This document shows, piece after piece, positions 1 through 9,450 of a stretch of DNA of 64,000 nt (position 1 is its first letter; every line of letters starts with the position of its first letter). Both the position numbers and the translations under genes were made by a program. The notes below the pieces were generated by a model, which saw only the letters and a list, made by a program, of their open reading frames with translations, ran no database searches and was not told the DNA's origin. Source of the DNA: Alginatibacterium sediminis (GTDB lineage: Bacteria; Pseudomonadota; Gammaproteobacteria; Enterobacterales; Celerinatantimonadaceae); assembly GCF_003610775.1 (NCBI RefSeq), contig NZ_RAQO01000004.1:869755-933754 (forward strand), in the 5' to 3' direction.

Positions 1-93
1 CTTAGGGAACTGCTCTTCATTCATTTTGCGGTAAATCGCAGAGCGGCTTAAGGCTGTCTTTTCCATCACTTCTTTTAGTTTTAAAAATCTCAT
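1..93 (-). CDS. AlpA-family DNA-binding regulator (3' part outside window)
   Basis: Only the first 31 codons are inside the window. The peptide begins MRFLKLKEVMEKTALSRSAI and continues with YRKM, the winged-helix/MerR-like HTH signature of AlpA/phage excisionase-type regulators. These usually control integrase or excision of prophages and genomic islands. A good Shine-Dalgarno sequence (AAGGAG) lies 8 nt before the ATG. It is divergent from the radC remnant at 279 and lies on the island side of the tRNA-Ser, which fits an island gene. Family call from sequence; exact target unknown. Confidence 0.8.
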   Translation of the reverse strand, partial: MRFLKLKEVMEKTALSRSAIYRKMNEEQFPK

Positions 94-238
94 GGGTTGT
101 TCTCCTTGTTATTCGTCATAACAGGAGTCCGCCACTAATTTTTTACTCAGAACGTTCCCTTGAAGCTCACAACGTCCCACCCGGTCTCTACTAACACATC
201 AATCCCTTCATTCAAAAGCCTTTCAGATATATGTCATC

Positions 239-266
239 AAAGTGAATCGGTACCAGTGTTCACTTT
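239..266. repeat. 8-bp inverted repeat abutting the radC-remnant ribosome binding site
   Basis: AAAGTGAA at 239-246 and TTCACTTT at 259-266 are perfect complements separated by 12 nt. The right arm touches the AGGAGG ribosome binding site at 267-272. It could be an operator in the alpA/radC divergent region or an mRNA hairpin near the start codon. No partner regulator can be assigned. Confidence 0.5.
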
Positions 267-278
267 AGGAGGCATGTC

Positions 279-617
279 ATGCGAACTACTCACTACCCAC
301 CCCACCAGCCATCGAGCTTAAATGAGCTGCTAGAGACAGCAGCAGAGGTCCTGGCGCAAAAGTACAAACGTGAAGGGACGTTTACCAATCCAAACAACGT
401 AAAGGAGTATTTGAAGCTCAAGCTAGGGTCATACGACCGAGAAGTGTTTGCTCTGATGCTGCTTGATAACCAACATCAGTTAATACGATTTGAGGAGCTG
501 TTCTTTGGCACTATCGACGCTGCGAGTGTTTATCCAAGAGAGGTGGTTAAAGCCGCGCTTAATGCCAATGCTGGTGGAAAAAGTAACAACAAAGTAATGC
601 CTGAATTTATGCTCTAA
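279..617 (+). pseudogene. Truncated RadC/YeeS-like (JAB domain) protein
   Basis: The first roughly 95 residues follow the N-terminal half of the RadC/YeeS JAB domain, with the characteristic run FFGTIDAASVYPREVVKAAL. Normally the metal-binding HxHPSG segment (AHNHPSG) follows directly. Here the frame instead runs into unrelated residues (GGKSNNKVMPEFML) and stops. The JAMM metal site is therefore absent and the protein is about 50 residues shorter than usual. AGGAGG precedes the ATG, so it may still be translated. Full-length copies are common cargo of islands at tRNA genes. The abrupt loss of homology suggests a deletion junction between island DNA and the tRNA-Ser flank. Confidence 0.75.
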
Positions 618-746
618 AGTAATATTAGCACTAGATAGGAATCCTGGGTATTACTTTAGGTATTACAAAAAACAAACGCTTTTATGGAACATAATGGAAC
701 GCTACGGGATCGTAACTGATTGATTTTGTTAATCTTCAGATAAGAA

Positions 747-770
747 AAAAGACGCCCGAAGACGTCTTTT
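747..770 (-). terminator. Rho-independent terminator of tRNA-Ser
   Basis: AAAAGACG (747-754) pairs with CGTCTTTT (763-770). Read on the minus strand the loop holds a TTCG-type turn and the hairpin is followed by a run of T. It lies 7 nt after the tRNA 3' end. Confidence 0.8.
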
Positions 771-776
771 AAAATA

Positions 777-864
777 TGGCGGTGACGGAGAGATTCGAAC
801 TCTCGAAAGGTTGCCCTTTACACACTTTCCAGGCGTGCTCCTTCAGCCACTCGGACACGTCACC
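777..864 (-). tRNA. tRNA-Ser (anticodon GGA)
   Basis: On the minus strand the gene starts GGTGACGTGTCCGAGTGGC and ends with the matching acceptor stem plus an encoded CCA (777-779). The anticodon loop reads CTGGAAA, giving GGA. A long variable arm and the T-loop GTTCGAATC are present, as expected for class II tRNA-Ser. Length with CCA is 88 nt. Its 3' end faces the alpA/radC segment, the standard geometry for an island integrated at a tRNA 3' end. Confidence 0.97.
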
Positions 865-965
865 TTAATTGCTGCAAAGAGTACGGATCGCGGTGCATGG
901 GGTCAACTGTTTTTTCAAACATCGCATGCGTTTGTCCAAAGCCTGTACAACTTAAACACTTTTAA

Positions 966-1934
966 CTAGATTTTGTAGCCTTTACTTTGGCGTAAATAGG
1001 CACCAGCACCTTGTAAACCCGGTTGTTCTTCGGTGATTACGAATACCGGTATTTTCTTCATAAGTTCAGAAAAACGACCTTTATCTTCAAATCGAGTCCT
1101 AAAGTCACTTTCTAGGAAGAATTCCATAAAGCGGCTTACGATGCCTCCAGCAATATAAACACCACCATAGGTAAGTAGATTGAGGGCTAAGTTTCCTCCA
1201 AAGCTGCCTAACATCCGGCAAAATATTTCTAAGGTCTCACGACAAACAATACACTCACCCGATAAGCCTCGTTCGGTAATGTCCGCAGGTTGAAAATCTT
1301 CAGCTTCAAAATCTTGATATTGGCAAAGACCGCGATAGATATTAACTAAACCAGGCCCAGAGATAAGTCGCTCAGCAGAAACATGGCCTAACTCTTGTTG
1401 CAAAAATGCCAAAATATATGCTTCGGTATCATCACTTGCAGCGAATTCAACATGGCCCCCCTCGCCTGGCAAGCAGATGTATTCGCCACCATGATTCATA
1501 AGATGCGCCACGCCTAAGCCGGTGCCGGGGCCATAAACGGCAATCGGTTTATTCGACTGAGGCGCTTGAGTTCCGCCGACTTGAACGAGTTGTTCGGCTT
1601 TCAAGGTTGGCAGCGACATGGCAATACCGGTAAAGTCGTTAATAACATGGAATTCTTCAAATCCCATCGTTGCCGCAACTTCTTTTTGAGAGAAAGCCCA
1701 ACTATTATTAGTCATATCTATCCAGTCATTGTCAGTTGGACAGGCGATTGCGATGCAAGCAAATTTAGATTCAACACCTACTTTACTCTGAAACTCCTGC
1801 ATAACGTCGGTAATACTTGGATAGTCGCCACATAAAAATTTGTGAATGTTATTGATTGTTCCAGAAGCAAGATCAATCGTTGCTAAACGAATATTCGTAC
1901 CTCCAACATCTGCGATAAGTCCAAAACTAGACAT
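966..1934 (-). CDS. glk: Glucokinase
   Basis: A cytoplasmic enzyme that phosphorylates glucose with ATP to glucose 6-phosphate, of the E. coli-type (ROK-unrelated) glucokinase family. At 322 aa it has the normal length. The N-terminal phosphate-binding motif is ADVGGTNIRLA, the second nucleotide-binding segment is GPGTGLGVAHL, and LPGEGGHVEFA is the family's sugar-site region. The start has an AGAGGG Shine-Dalgarno. It is divergent from hexR across a 345-nt spacer, which matches the known link between HexR and sugar catabolism genes in Shewanella and relatives. Confidence 0.95.
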   Translation of the reverse strand: MSSFGLIADVGGTNIRLATIDLASGTINNIHKFLCGDYPSITDVMQEFQSKVGVESKFACIAIACPTDNDWIDMTNNSWAFSQKEVAATMGFEEFHVINDFTGIAMSLPTLKAEQLVQVGGTQAPQSNKPIAVYGPGTGLGVAHLMNHGGEYICLPGEGGHVEFAASDDTEAYILAFLQQELGHVSAERLISGPGLVNIYRGLCQYQDFEAEDFQPADITERGLSGECIVCRETLEIFCRMLGSFGGNLALNLLTYGGVYIAGGIVSRFMEFFLESDFRTRFEDKGRFSELMKKIPVFVITEEQPGLQGAGAYLRQSKGYKI

Positions 1935-2279
1935 TGCTTTCCCTCTATATAATTTTATCCAAGGTCAAGGCATGCTACTACTGAGCCTAAGACCGTGATT
2001 TAAATTTGTAGTTAAACCAGCTAATACACTAAAGCGGGTTCAAGCTGTAAAAAAACAGATTGTAGACCTAAGACAGAATTATTTCGTTATAAAATTACGA
2101 GTTTCCACTAAAAATTAGAGCTAAGTCATACTAAAGTTGGTGTAAAAGCACTATTATCAACAAATAGTTGGGTGTTTTTTCATATTCAGTTTACTTAATA
2201 CAACGACTTAGCAATTTTTTGAAAAAATACTACATTTTTGTTATTCGCTCGATTGAGCTTCTTTATTGATAGTTGGTTT
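1935..2279. other. glk-hexR divergent promoter region
   Basis: This gene-free 345-nt spacer is AT-rich and holds the control region of both glk (leftward) and hexR (rightward). A HexR-like palindrome lies at 2085-2099. No convincing consensus promoter pair or RNA structure was seen elsewhere in it. Confidence 0.6.
2085..2099. promoter_or_regulatory. Candidate HexR operator
   Basis: CGTTATAAAATTACG is an imperfect palindrome agreeing at 11 of 15 positions with the HexR consensus as recalled from Shewanella work (TGTAATTAAATTACA). It lies midway between glk and the gene for HexR itself. Inference from consensus and position only. Confidence 0.5.
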
Positions 2280-3122
2280 ATGAATACTCTGGAAAAAATT
2301 ACCACCAACCTTGACTCGTTTAGTAAATCGGAACGCAAGGTAGCAGAAGTCATCATTGCCTCTCCGCAAACGGCAATTCATTCAAGCATTGCAGCGCTAG
2401 CCAAATTGGCCGATGTCAGCGAGCCAACTGTTAACCGTTTTTGTCGTCGTCTCGACACAAAAGGCTTTCCTGATTTTAAACTACATCTTGCTCAAAGTTT
2501 AGCCAATGGTACGCCCTATGTTAATCGCAATGTTGATGAAGACGATGGACCAGAAGCCTATACCAACAAAATTTTTGAAACGGCTATGGCATCTCTCGAA
2601 AGCGCCAAAAATAGCCTAGATACTGCAGCGGTCAATCGTGCGGTTGATTTACTCACTCAAGCCAATAAGATTTCCTTCTTCGGCCTAGGCGCTTCAGCGT
2701 CCGTTGCTCAAGATGCAATGAATAAGTTTTTCCGTTTTAATTTGCCTGTTAGTTACTTCGACGATGTCGTTATGATGCGAATGAGCTGTATCGTTGCTAC
2801 CGAAGAAGATGTAATTGTTCTAATCTCGCATACCGGTCGTACTAAATCGATGATAGATATTGCGCACTTAGCCAAACAAAATGACTCAACAGTTATTGGC
2901 ATAACCGCTAAGGACTCACCTTTAGCCAAAGAATGTAATTTAGTCTTGTCGATGGAAGTTCCTGAAGATACGGATGTGTTTATGCCTATGGCATCGCGAA
3001 TCGCTCAAATGACATTAATTGATGTATTAGCGACCGGCTTTACCTTACGACGCGGGCTTAAATTCAGAGAAAACCTCAAGCGTGTTAAACAAAGTTTGAT
3101 AGAATCACGCGTCGACCGTTAA
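2280..3122 (+). CDS. hexR: HexR, RpiR-family transcriptional regulator of central carbon metabolism
   Basis: A cytoplasmic regulator with an N-terminal RpiR helix-turn-helix (residues 1-77, starting MNTLEKITTNLDSFSKSERK) and a C-terminal SIS phosphosugar-binding domain (about 120-250, with GLGASASVAQDAMNKFFR and VLISHTGRTKSMIDIA). In characterised relatives HexR represses glycolytic and Entner-Doudoroff genes and is released by KDPG. The ATG at 2280 is chosen because homologues start there; an upstream TTG at 2238 would add 14 unrelated residues. The gene gives 280 aa, close to the usual 285-290. A strong terminator follows at 3155. Confidence 0.93.
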   Translation: MNTLEKITTNLDSFSKSERKVAEVIIASPQTAIHSSIAALAKLADVSEPTVNRFCRRLDTKGFPDFKLHLAQSLANGTPYVNRNVDEDDGPEAYTNKIFETAMASLESAKNSLDTAAVNRAVDLLTQANKISFFGLGASASVAQDAMNKFFRFNLPVSYFDDVVMMRMSCIVATEEDVIVLISHTGRTKSMIDIAHLAKQNDSTVIGITAKDSPLAKECNLVLSMEVPEDTDVFMPMASRIAQMTLIDVLATGFTLRRGLKFRENLKRVKQSLIESRVDR

Positions 3123-3154
3123 TTCACCGCTTGGCAAACAACGATTATGTTTAG

Positions 3155-3177
3155 TGCCCACACCAGTGGGCATTTTT
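3155..3177 (+). terminator. hexR terminator
   Basis: TGCCCAC and GTGGGCA form a stem with an ACCA loop, followed by TTTTT. It lies 33 nt after the hexR stop and separates hexR from the pilin gene. Confidence 0.85.
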
Positions 3178-3205
3178 ATGCTACAAATTTATTCGTGAAG
3201 GGATC

Positions 3206-3721
3206 ATGAAGCGCATTAGCAAAGGATTTAGCTTAATTGAGCTAGTGATTGTAATTATCATTCTAGGCGTGTTGGCAGTCACAGCTGCCCCGCGTTTCAT
3301 TAATTTAAGTAGCGATGCAAAGATTGCCGTTCTAAAACAGTTTAAAGCTTCTGCTATCGAAGTGAATCAACAGATGCAGATGAAAGCGCAAATGACTAGC
3401 TACAGCGTGCAGCCGGTCGATGGACGCCCCGATCTAACCGATGTTGACCTCAACGGCGATGGAAATTTTGATATCCGTCTCAAATGCGGTTTTTTGGACA
3501 ACACCGATGTCGCTAAGCGAATTAACTATTCCGATGATCAAATTGGGAATGAGTATGAAGGGGTTAACTATACATATTTTGGCTTTTCTCAAAGTGAAAT
3601 AAAAACAAGCCAATGTTATTTTCGATACGAGCAATCCTATGGCAGCACTAATCCAAGTGTTTGCGATAGCAACGATGCCCGCTTCCAGCCAGGATATCAG
3701 CTAGAAACGAGCGGTTGTTAA
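3206..3721 (+). CDS. Type IV pilin-like (MSHA-type) protein, orphan
   Basis: The prepilin leader is short and basic, with a peptidase site between G7 and F8 (KGFSLIELV) and glutamate at mature position 5. A hydrophobic N-terminal helix follows (IVIIILGVLAVTAAPRFI). The N-terminal half resembles MSHA pilins (RFINLSSDAK). The C-terminal half carries four cysteines and an acidic loop DLNGDGNFD resembling an EF-hand/calcium loop. At 171 aa it is the size of a minor or major pilin. No pilus assembly genes are nearby, so it must use machinery encoded elsewhere. Ribosome binding site AAGGGA. Its specific role is unknown. Confidence 0.8.
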   Translation: MKRISKGFSLIELVIVIIILGVLAVTAAPRFINLSSDAKIAVLKQFKASAIEVNQQMQMKAQMTSYSVQPVDGRPDLTDVDLNGDGNFDIRLKCGFLDNTDVAKRINYSDDQIGNEYEGVNYTYFGFSQSEIKTSQCYFRYEQSYGSTNPSVCDSNDARFQPGYQLETSGC

Positions 3722-3722
3722 T

Positions 3723-4988
3723 TTAAAGAGGGATTGGAGCGGCGTCGTTGGCAATCAGCTGGCCGTCTACAAATTCAAGCTTTGTTTTTAGGTACGGTGC
3801 TTCTTCAACCAGATAGCCCATTCCAATCAACAAAGGGATTTGCTGAGCATATGGACCCGCAAAATGGTTCACCAAATTCTGGTCTACTTTTAGCTCTACC
3901 ACAGCAGCTATACGTGGAATTAATTCCTCGTCACTCACCGTCGCAGGGCCTCCAGCTAGATCAAGTTTACCCGATGCTGAGACTAGACCTTGTGTCTCTT
4001 GTCCCTGCATTGTTGCCTTAACGTTGCTTTCAAGTTTGTCGATTCGCGCTTCAAAGCCATGCTCTACGATTAATTTGGTAATTTCGTCTGGGTTAGCAAT
4101 GTCTTCCACATTTTGTTGTGCAAGTTTAAATGCCTGCCAGCTAAAGTCCTTAAAGGTTAGCATTAGCTGGGTATTTGAAAGCTCGAGTTGGTTGAACACA
4201 TCGGAAGCGGTGAACGATTCACTCGATAATTGAAGGTCGCCACTAATTTGCTGGTCCAGCATTTTCCCGCGACTGGCCAAGATTAGATTTTTGCTACTGA
4301 AGCCCCCAGCCATTTCGCCCGCAAAGTTTTTTCCAGATATATCCAAATTTTCGATTTTCATTGAAAAATCATCGTTTAGATAAACACCATCAACCAAACT
4401 ACTCACACTGCTCATACTCAAGGCTTTAAGATTGACATCGCCCTGGTCACTTTTAATCGTAAGACCGGGCCAAACAAGATTCCCGGTTATTTGATTGCCA
4501 TTGAGATCGCCATTCATCACTAATCGCAATTCTTGAGTTTTGTATTCTGAAAAATTAGGGTTAGCACTTAGATCATGTTCGGTAACCACAAAATTTGCAT
4601 CCCAAGTTTGAGACCAAACGCTGGCTTTCCAATCTAGGTTTAAAGGTAGTTTTTTTAAGCCAATTTCCGCTAGAAATCCGTACAGCTCTTGTGAATCGAC
4701 AACTTTAAACTCACCAGAACTTAAACCTGGACCAATAATGACATTGTGCTCAAGCTGCGCGATCACGTTTTTGCTTTGGTCTTGGAGCTCGATTAAGTAG
4801 CTTCGTTTCCCAAAACTTGAATCACTCAGGGTATTAACAAGAAGAGCCTCTCCTTGCATCGCTTGATTGGCACTGGTTATCAGTTGCGCTGAGTAATTGT
4901 CAACTTCGGTACCGGTATAATGGACTGCACCTGCCCAAGTAATCGCCGTAATTGCTACGACTGAAACCCCAATGGCCGCCTTATTCAT
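3723..4988 (-). CDS. DUF945 / YdgA-family protein
   Basis: 421 aa with one N-terminal hydrophobic segment (about 4-20, IGVSVVAITAITWAGAVHY) that could be a signal anchor, then a long beta-rich periplasmic region. The architecture and the lipid/AsmA-like repeats (LTIKSDQGDVNLKALSMSSV, ELKVDQNLVNHF) match the DUF945 (E. coli YdgA) family, whose biochemical role is not settled. The gene is convergent with the pilin gene, with only 1 nt between their stops. Single transcription unit as far as can be seen. Confidence 0.75.
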   Translation of the reverse strand: MNKAAIGVSVVAITAITWAGAVHYTGTEVDNYSAQLITSANQAMQGEALLVNTLSDSSFGKRSYLIELQDQSKNVIAQLEHNVIIGPGLSSGEFKVVDSQELYGFLAEIGLKKLPLNLDWKASVWSQTWDANFVVTEHDLSANPNFSEYKTQELRLVMNGDLNGNQITGNLVWPGLTIKSDQGDVNLKALSMSSVSSLVDGVYLNDDFSMKIENLDISGKNFAGEMAGGFSSKNLILASRGKMLDQQISGDLQLSSESFTASDVFNQLELSNTQLMLTFKDFSWQAFKLAQQNVEDIANPDEITKLIVEHGFEARIDKLESNVKATMQGQETQGLVSASGKLDLAGGPATVSDEELIPRIAAVVELKVDQNLVNHFAGPYAQQIPLLIGMGYLVEEAPYLKTKLEFVDGQLIANDAAPIPL

Positions 4989-5198
4989 GCTTTATCCCTA
5001 ATCCTAAAATGTGCGCATAGACTATCACCCTAGCTGCAAGAAATGAAGCGAGCATTGATAATTTTGGTGCTAATTTAAGTGCGTTAAATCAATAACTTAA
5101 GCTTTCAAGCCAACAAGTGCTAGGTATTCGACGGTCAACATTCAGAAAACAAAAATGCAATGCGTCACACAAAAGCTAACATTTATTTCAAAATTGAC

Positions 5199-5204
5199 TA
5201 TAAT
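5199..5204 (+). promoter_or_regulatory. Candidate -10 element of ygiQ
   Basis: A perfect TATAAT lies 28 nt before the chosen ygiQ start. No good -35 hexamer is seen at 17 nt. Its position inside the longer possible reading frame that begins at 5160 argues for the start at 5232. Confidence 0.4.
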
Positions 5205-5231
5205 TCGCGCCACGAACACTCGAGGCACGCT

Positions 5232-7490
5232 ATGCAAGTATTAACTCCAGACCAAGTCCACAAACAACTTACTCCTATCCACAAGTATCCTAAATATTGG
5301 GCACATAGCTTTGGTAGTGCTCCTTTTTTACCAACAAGCCGCAACGAAATGGATGCTTTAGGGTGGGACAGTTGTGATGTAGTCCTTGTCACTGGCGATG
5401 CCTATGTAGACCACCCAAGCTTCGGTATGGCCGTTATAGGGCGAATGTTAGAAGCGCAAGGTTTTCGAGTCGGAATCATTGCACAGCCCAACTGGCATAC
5501 TAAAGACGATTTCATGAGACTTGGCCGCCCAAATCTATTTTTTGGTGTAACCGCGGGTAACATGGACTCAATGATCAATCGTTATACAGCCGATCGTAAG
5601 TTACGTCATGAAGATGCCTATACCCCAAACAATGAAGGCGGAAAACGCCCTGACCGCGCAGTTCTGGGCTATACACAACGCTGTAGAGAAGCGTTTAAAG
5701 GTGTGCCGGTAGTCTTAGGTGGTATCGAAGCCAGTCTACGCCGCTTAGCACACTATGATTATTGGTCTGATACGGTCAAACGCTCGGTAATTTTCGATGC
5801 CAAAGGCGATATACTTTTGTTTGGCAATGCCGAAAGAGCCCTCGTAGAAGTCGCCCACCGTTTAGCCGCGGGCGAAAACATCAAAGAGATGACCGATATT
5901 CGCGGTACTGCTGTGATACGCAAAGAAATTCCAACGGAGTATACCGTTGTCGATTCATCGATGATTGATAAGCCTGGCAAGGTTGTACCTATGCCAAACC
6001 CTTATCAAACCGAAGAGCAATGTGAAACCTCTAGCGAAGAAGCAAAGCCAGAAGCGCAAGCCATTGTCGTGCGCCCAGCTAAACGAGATTTAAAATTTAC
6101 GGTAGTTAGGTTACCTAGTTTCGAGAAACTACGTAATGATAAAGTTCTGTATGCTCATTCAGCCCGGGTGATGCACCTTGAGACCAACCCTTATTCAGCA
6201 AGAGTACTGGTTCAACAACATGCAGATCGAGTCCTTTGGGTTAATACGCCACCGGTGCCACTATCAACAGAAGAAATGGATTTTGTATTCGGCCTACCCT
6301 TTGCAAGGCGTCCACACCCTGTTTATGGCAATGCGAAAATACCCGCGTATGAAATGATTAAAACCTCGGTAAATATTATGAGAGGCTGTTTTGGTGGTTG
6401 CTCTTTTTGCAGTATTACAGAGCATGAAGGCCGTATAATCCAAAATCGCTCTAAAGAGTCGATTTTAAATGAGCTCGAAGACATCCGTGACAAAGTTCCA
6501 GGATTCACAGGTACTATTTCAGATTTAGGTGGTCCAACGGCCAATATGTATCGCCTAGGCTGTAAAGACCCTAAAGCAGAAGCAAACTGTCGACGTCCCA
6601 GCTGCGTTTTTCCAAAAATTTGTGAAAAACTCAACACAGACCATAAACATACGATTGATTTGTACAAAGATGCTCGTAAGGTAAAAGGCATTAAAAAAGT
6701 ACTGATTGCATCCGGCGTGCGCTATGACTTAGCCGTAGAGTCCCCTGAATATGTTAAAGAGTTGGTCACGCATCACGTCGGTGGGTATTTAAAGATAGCA
6801 CCCGAACATACCGAAAAAGATACACTCGATTTAATGATGAAACCGGGTATGGGTACCTATGATCGCTTCAAAGAGCTCTTTGAAAAGTACTCAAAAGAAG
6901 CCGGTAAAAAACAGTATTTAATCCCCTACTTCATTGCGGCTCATCCCGGGTGTACTGACGATGACATGATTAACCTTGCGCTGTGGCTTAAAAGTAATAA
7001 CTTTGAATGCGACCAAGTGCAAAACTTTTACCCTTCCCCGATGTGTAACGCCACGGCCATGTATCATTCGCAAACCAACCCGCTGCGTAAAGTTCGATAT
7101 AAGGGCAAAGAGAAACTCTTCGTTGCTCGCGGCGATCGTCAACGACGTCTGCACAAAGCGTTGCTGCGCTATCACGACGAAGAAAATTGGCCGCTAATCC
7201 GTGAAACTTTACGATCTGTTGGCCGTTGCGATTTGATTGGTAGTAAAGACAGCTGTTTGGTTCCGGCAAAAGGCCAAGAGAATGGTGCGAAAGCGAATAT
7301 GAATCGACGTAGCGGTCGGCATGGAAAAAACCGTTTTGCGACTAAAAATCCAAAACAACCAGATATTCGTAATCCAAATGACTCAAAAGCGAATACGAGT
7401 AAAACGAAACCTCACTCAACGAGTAAAGCTAAATATGGCGTCAAGCCAAAGCCTAAATCGTCGAGTCGTAGTAAAAACACTAATCGCTAA
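5232..7490 (+). CDS. ygiQ: YgiQ-family radical SAM protein
   Basis: 752 aa. The N-terminal UPF0313 domain shows the near-invariant [20 protein letters not shown] and [17 protein letters not shown]. The radical SAM core carries CFGGCSFC at about residues 386-393 (CX3CX2C, binding 4Fe-4S and SAM). The last 80 residues are Lys/Arg/Ser-rich and low-complexity, perhaps an RNA-binding tail. The substrate of this family is unknown. The ATG at 5232 is preferred over 5160 because homologous sequence begins nearby and GAGG lies 6 nt upstream. The 3' end overlaps the convergent neighbour by 11 nt. Confidence 0.93.
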   Translation: MQVLTPDQVHKQLTPIHKYPKYWAHSFGSAPFLPTSRNEMDALGWDSCDVVLVTGDAYVDHPSFGMAVIGRMLEAQGFRVGIIAQPNWHTKDDFMRLGRPNLFFGVTAGNMDSMINRYTADRKLRHEDAYTPNNEGGKRPDRAVLGYTQRCREAFKGVPVVLGGIEASLRRLAHYDYWSDTVKRSVIFDAKGDILLFGNAERALVEVAHRLAAGENIKEMTDIRGTAVIRKEIPTEYTVVDSSMIDKPGKVVPMPNPYQTEEQCETSSEEAKPEAQAIVVRPAKRDLKFTVVRLPSFEKLRNDKVLYAHSARVMHLETNPYSARVLVQQHADRVLWVNTPPVPLSTEEMDFVFGLPFARRPHPVYGNAKIPAYEMIKTSVNIMRGCFGGCSFCSITEHEGRIIQNRSKESILNELEDIRDKVPGFTGTISDLGGPTANMYRLGCKDPKAEANCRRPSCVFPKICEKLNTDHKHTIDLYKDARKVKGIKKVLIASGVRYDLAVESPEYVKELVTHHVGGYLKIAPEHTEKDTLDLMMKPGMGTYDRFKELFEKYSKEAGKKQYLIPYFIAAHPGCTDDDMINLALWLKSNNFECDQVQNFYPSPMCNATAMYHSQTNPLRKVRYKGKEKLFVARGDRQRRLHKALLRYHDEENWPLIRETLRSVGRCDLIGSKDSCLVPAKGQENGAKANMNRRSGRHGKNRFATKNPKQPDIRNPNDSKANTSKTKPHSTSKAKYGVKPKPKSSSRSKNTNR

Positions 7491-8934
7491 GGTTGTTGAG
7501 ACTGCCGCTATTGCTAATTTGAGCAAGGCGGCTCATTTCTTTCGTCATACCCCGCAATAGTAGCTGGTGCCAAGGCGCAAAAAAGTACCAGTATACCAAT
7601 CCAGAAAAACCGGCCGGATGCCAAAACAACGACACTTTAAGCTGTTGTTTATTACTACTCTTGGTCGGTTTAATTTCTAGTTGCATGCCACCTCCACCTG
7701 GTGCTTTCATTCCAAAGCGCATGACTAACAGTTGCTTTTCTTCAACGCTCAATATCGTCCACGAATCAACCCGCTGGCCGACGACAAGTTTGTTGCTATC
7801 ATCACGACCATGATGACGTCCATTTCCGCCAACACACCAGTCCATCCATTCACGCATTGCCCAAAGCAAGTCTCCATAAAAATAGCGTTTGGGACCGCCT
7901 AGCATATTTATCACTTGCCAAATATCGTCGCGACTAGCGTCAATGGTAATGCTTTCACTCGCGCACTTGGCATAAAAACCATGCAAAGCAGAAAAATTAC
8001 GAAACGTAGGCACCCCATCACGCCATTTCTGCGGATAGCTTTTAACTTGTTCTTGTATCGCCACATTCTTTAAGGCTTGATCCAAAGGTATTAGGTCTTG
8101 AGGTATTAGCGCTCTTAACTCGCTGGGTTCTGCTACTAATCGTTCATTTAAACCTGCCACTAAGGACTGAGCCAAGGCTGAAGGAACTGAAGTAATCACG
8201 CCTAAGGATTTTGAGAACAGTGCTGTTGGAAAGCCTTTTACCGCAATGATCTTGCGTTTCTTAGTTAATTGTTTGGCGATTGCTAACATCAGTTCACGAT
8301 AACTGACCCAGCGCGGACCAACAGCATCAAAGACTTTGTGGCCCTCTATCGTCAAATTGCTAACGCCAATAAGGTAGACCACTAAATTGTCGATGGCTAT
8401 CGGGCAATTACAGTTATCTAAGCTTTCCGGTCCTAAAATTAATGGCACGTGTCCAACAATGTCGCGCATGACTTCGAACGCTGCACTACCAGGGGCAATC
8501 ACTATACCCGCCCGTACTTCGATCACGCTTAATTGACTAGCAGCCAGCACTTTTCCGGTAGCAACGCGCGCGCGCATGTGCTCGCTTTTCGCATTAAGCG
8601 ATACTAAACTGCCAAGATAAATGACTCGTTTTACGCTTGATTTAGGTAAGGCCAAACTTAAGTTTTTAGCCGCGCGAACTTCCCGCTGGGTATGAGCTTC
8701 GCCATCGCTCATGCCATGCATAAGGTAGTAAACTAACTCATGCCCTTCTAGCGCATCGGGCAAGCTGTCGGCATCGAGTAAATCGAGAGTAAAACGGCGT
8801 AAAGATAGGTCGCGCCAAGGCAAGGATTTTTCAGGGTCACGGCTAGTTATACTGACTTCATGCCCAGCTTGAACCAGTGCCGGCACTAAGTTTCTTCCGA
8901 CTGTACCTAAGGCACCGATAACCAATATCCGCAT
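7480..8934 (-). CDS. NAD(P)-binding Rossmann protein with C-terminal DUF2867 domain (YbjT-like)
   Basis: An atypical SDR of about 484 aa. The N-terminus is a Rossmann fold with [18 protein letters not shown], typical of NmrA/YbjT-like proteins. The C-terminal third (from roughly residue 320) matches DUF2867, a START-like ligand-binding domain often fused to such proteins ([20 protein letters not shown]). It is probably an NAD(P)H-dependent oxidoreductase or redox sensor; the substrate cannot be told. The ATG at 8934 starts exactly at the Rossmann strand; a GTG/TTG start further out would add 12 unrelated residues. Confidence 0.8.
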   Translation of the reverse strand: MRILVIGALGTVGRNLVPALVQAGHEVSITSRDPEKSLPWRDLSLRRFTLDLLDADSLPDALEGHELVYYLMHGMSDGEAHTQREVRAAKNLSLALPKSSVKRVIYLGSLVSLNAKSEHMRARVATGKVLAASQLSVIEVRAGIVIAPGSAAFEVMRDIVGHVPLILGPESLDNCNCPIAIDNLVVYLIGVSNLTIEGHKVFDAVGPRWVSYRELMLAIAKQLTKKRKIIAVKGFPTALFSKSLGVITSVPSALAQSLVAGLNERLVAEPSELRALIPQDLIPLDQALKNVAIQEQVKSYPQKWRDGVPTFRNFSALHGFYAKCASESITIDASRDDIWQVINMLGGPKRYFYGDLLWAMREWMDWCVGGNGRHHGRDDSNKLVVGQRVDSWTILSVEEKQLLVMRFGMKAPGGGGMQLEIKPTKSSNKQQLKVSLFWHPAGFSGLVYWYFFAPWHQLLLRGMTKEMSRLAQISNSGSLNNLSD

Positions 8935-9374
8935 TGCTAACGTCCAGCATTGTGTATTAAATATCCACAATAACAGCCCCGAAGTTCATTGCAAACAGGC
9001 ATTTAGTTCCTAACCCAATATTGGCTAAGACTTAGAACTGGTATATAGATTTTCTTTTAAGCAAGTTTTAAAGCCAAACAACTGTCACAGACGTATAGCA
9101 ACGACTTAAGTTAATGTCTCACCGCTTGCTAATCACTCGCCACACTTGGGATAACCCCGTCAAGGTCCTAACAGAATTGCTCTAAAGGAGCGTCAATTAG
9201 GGCATATATAATGAGTCCGTTTTCAGTTGTAGGCAATAACAACCGCTTCTACAAGGTCACAGGGACTATTAATGGTGGTGATGAGGGCTTATAACTATGA
9301 GCTAAGCAAATACGGCTGTAGATAAAGAAATTACTTAACTATTCAGCGGCATACACTGAGGGATGGAGTAAATT
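8935..9374. other. Gene-free spacer before the chemoreceptor terminator
   Basis: About 440 nt without a convincing gene. It contains the upstream region of the leftward SDR gene and an isolated TATAAT at 9207-9212. A 27-codon open frame at 9211-9294 is not supported. No riboswitch or tRNA was recognised. Confidence 0.6.
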
Positions 9375-9416
9375 AAAAAGCTCATCCAACTCAAGGACGA
9401 GCTTTCCTTGAGTTGG
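9375..9416 (-). terminator. Chemoreceptor-gene terminator with two competing hairpins
   Basis: A perfect 12-bp hairpin (CCAACTCAAGGA 9386-9397 with TCCTTGAGTTGG 9405-9416) is interleaved with a second one (AAAGCTC 9377-9383 with GAGCTTT 9399-9405). On the minus strand only the second is directly followed by a T run. They cannot form as ordinary nested hairpins at the same time. The stop of the chemoreceptor gene is 34 nt upstream. Confidence 0.75.
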
Positions 9417-9450
9417 CATTTATCGAACAAGCATTGCAGCTGTAATTATC

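Noticed and set aside
9211-9294. 27-codon open frame with a possible AGGG upstream
   Set aside because: The TATAAT at 9207-9212 overlaps its start, no homology is recognised, and such short frames occur by chance.
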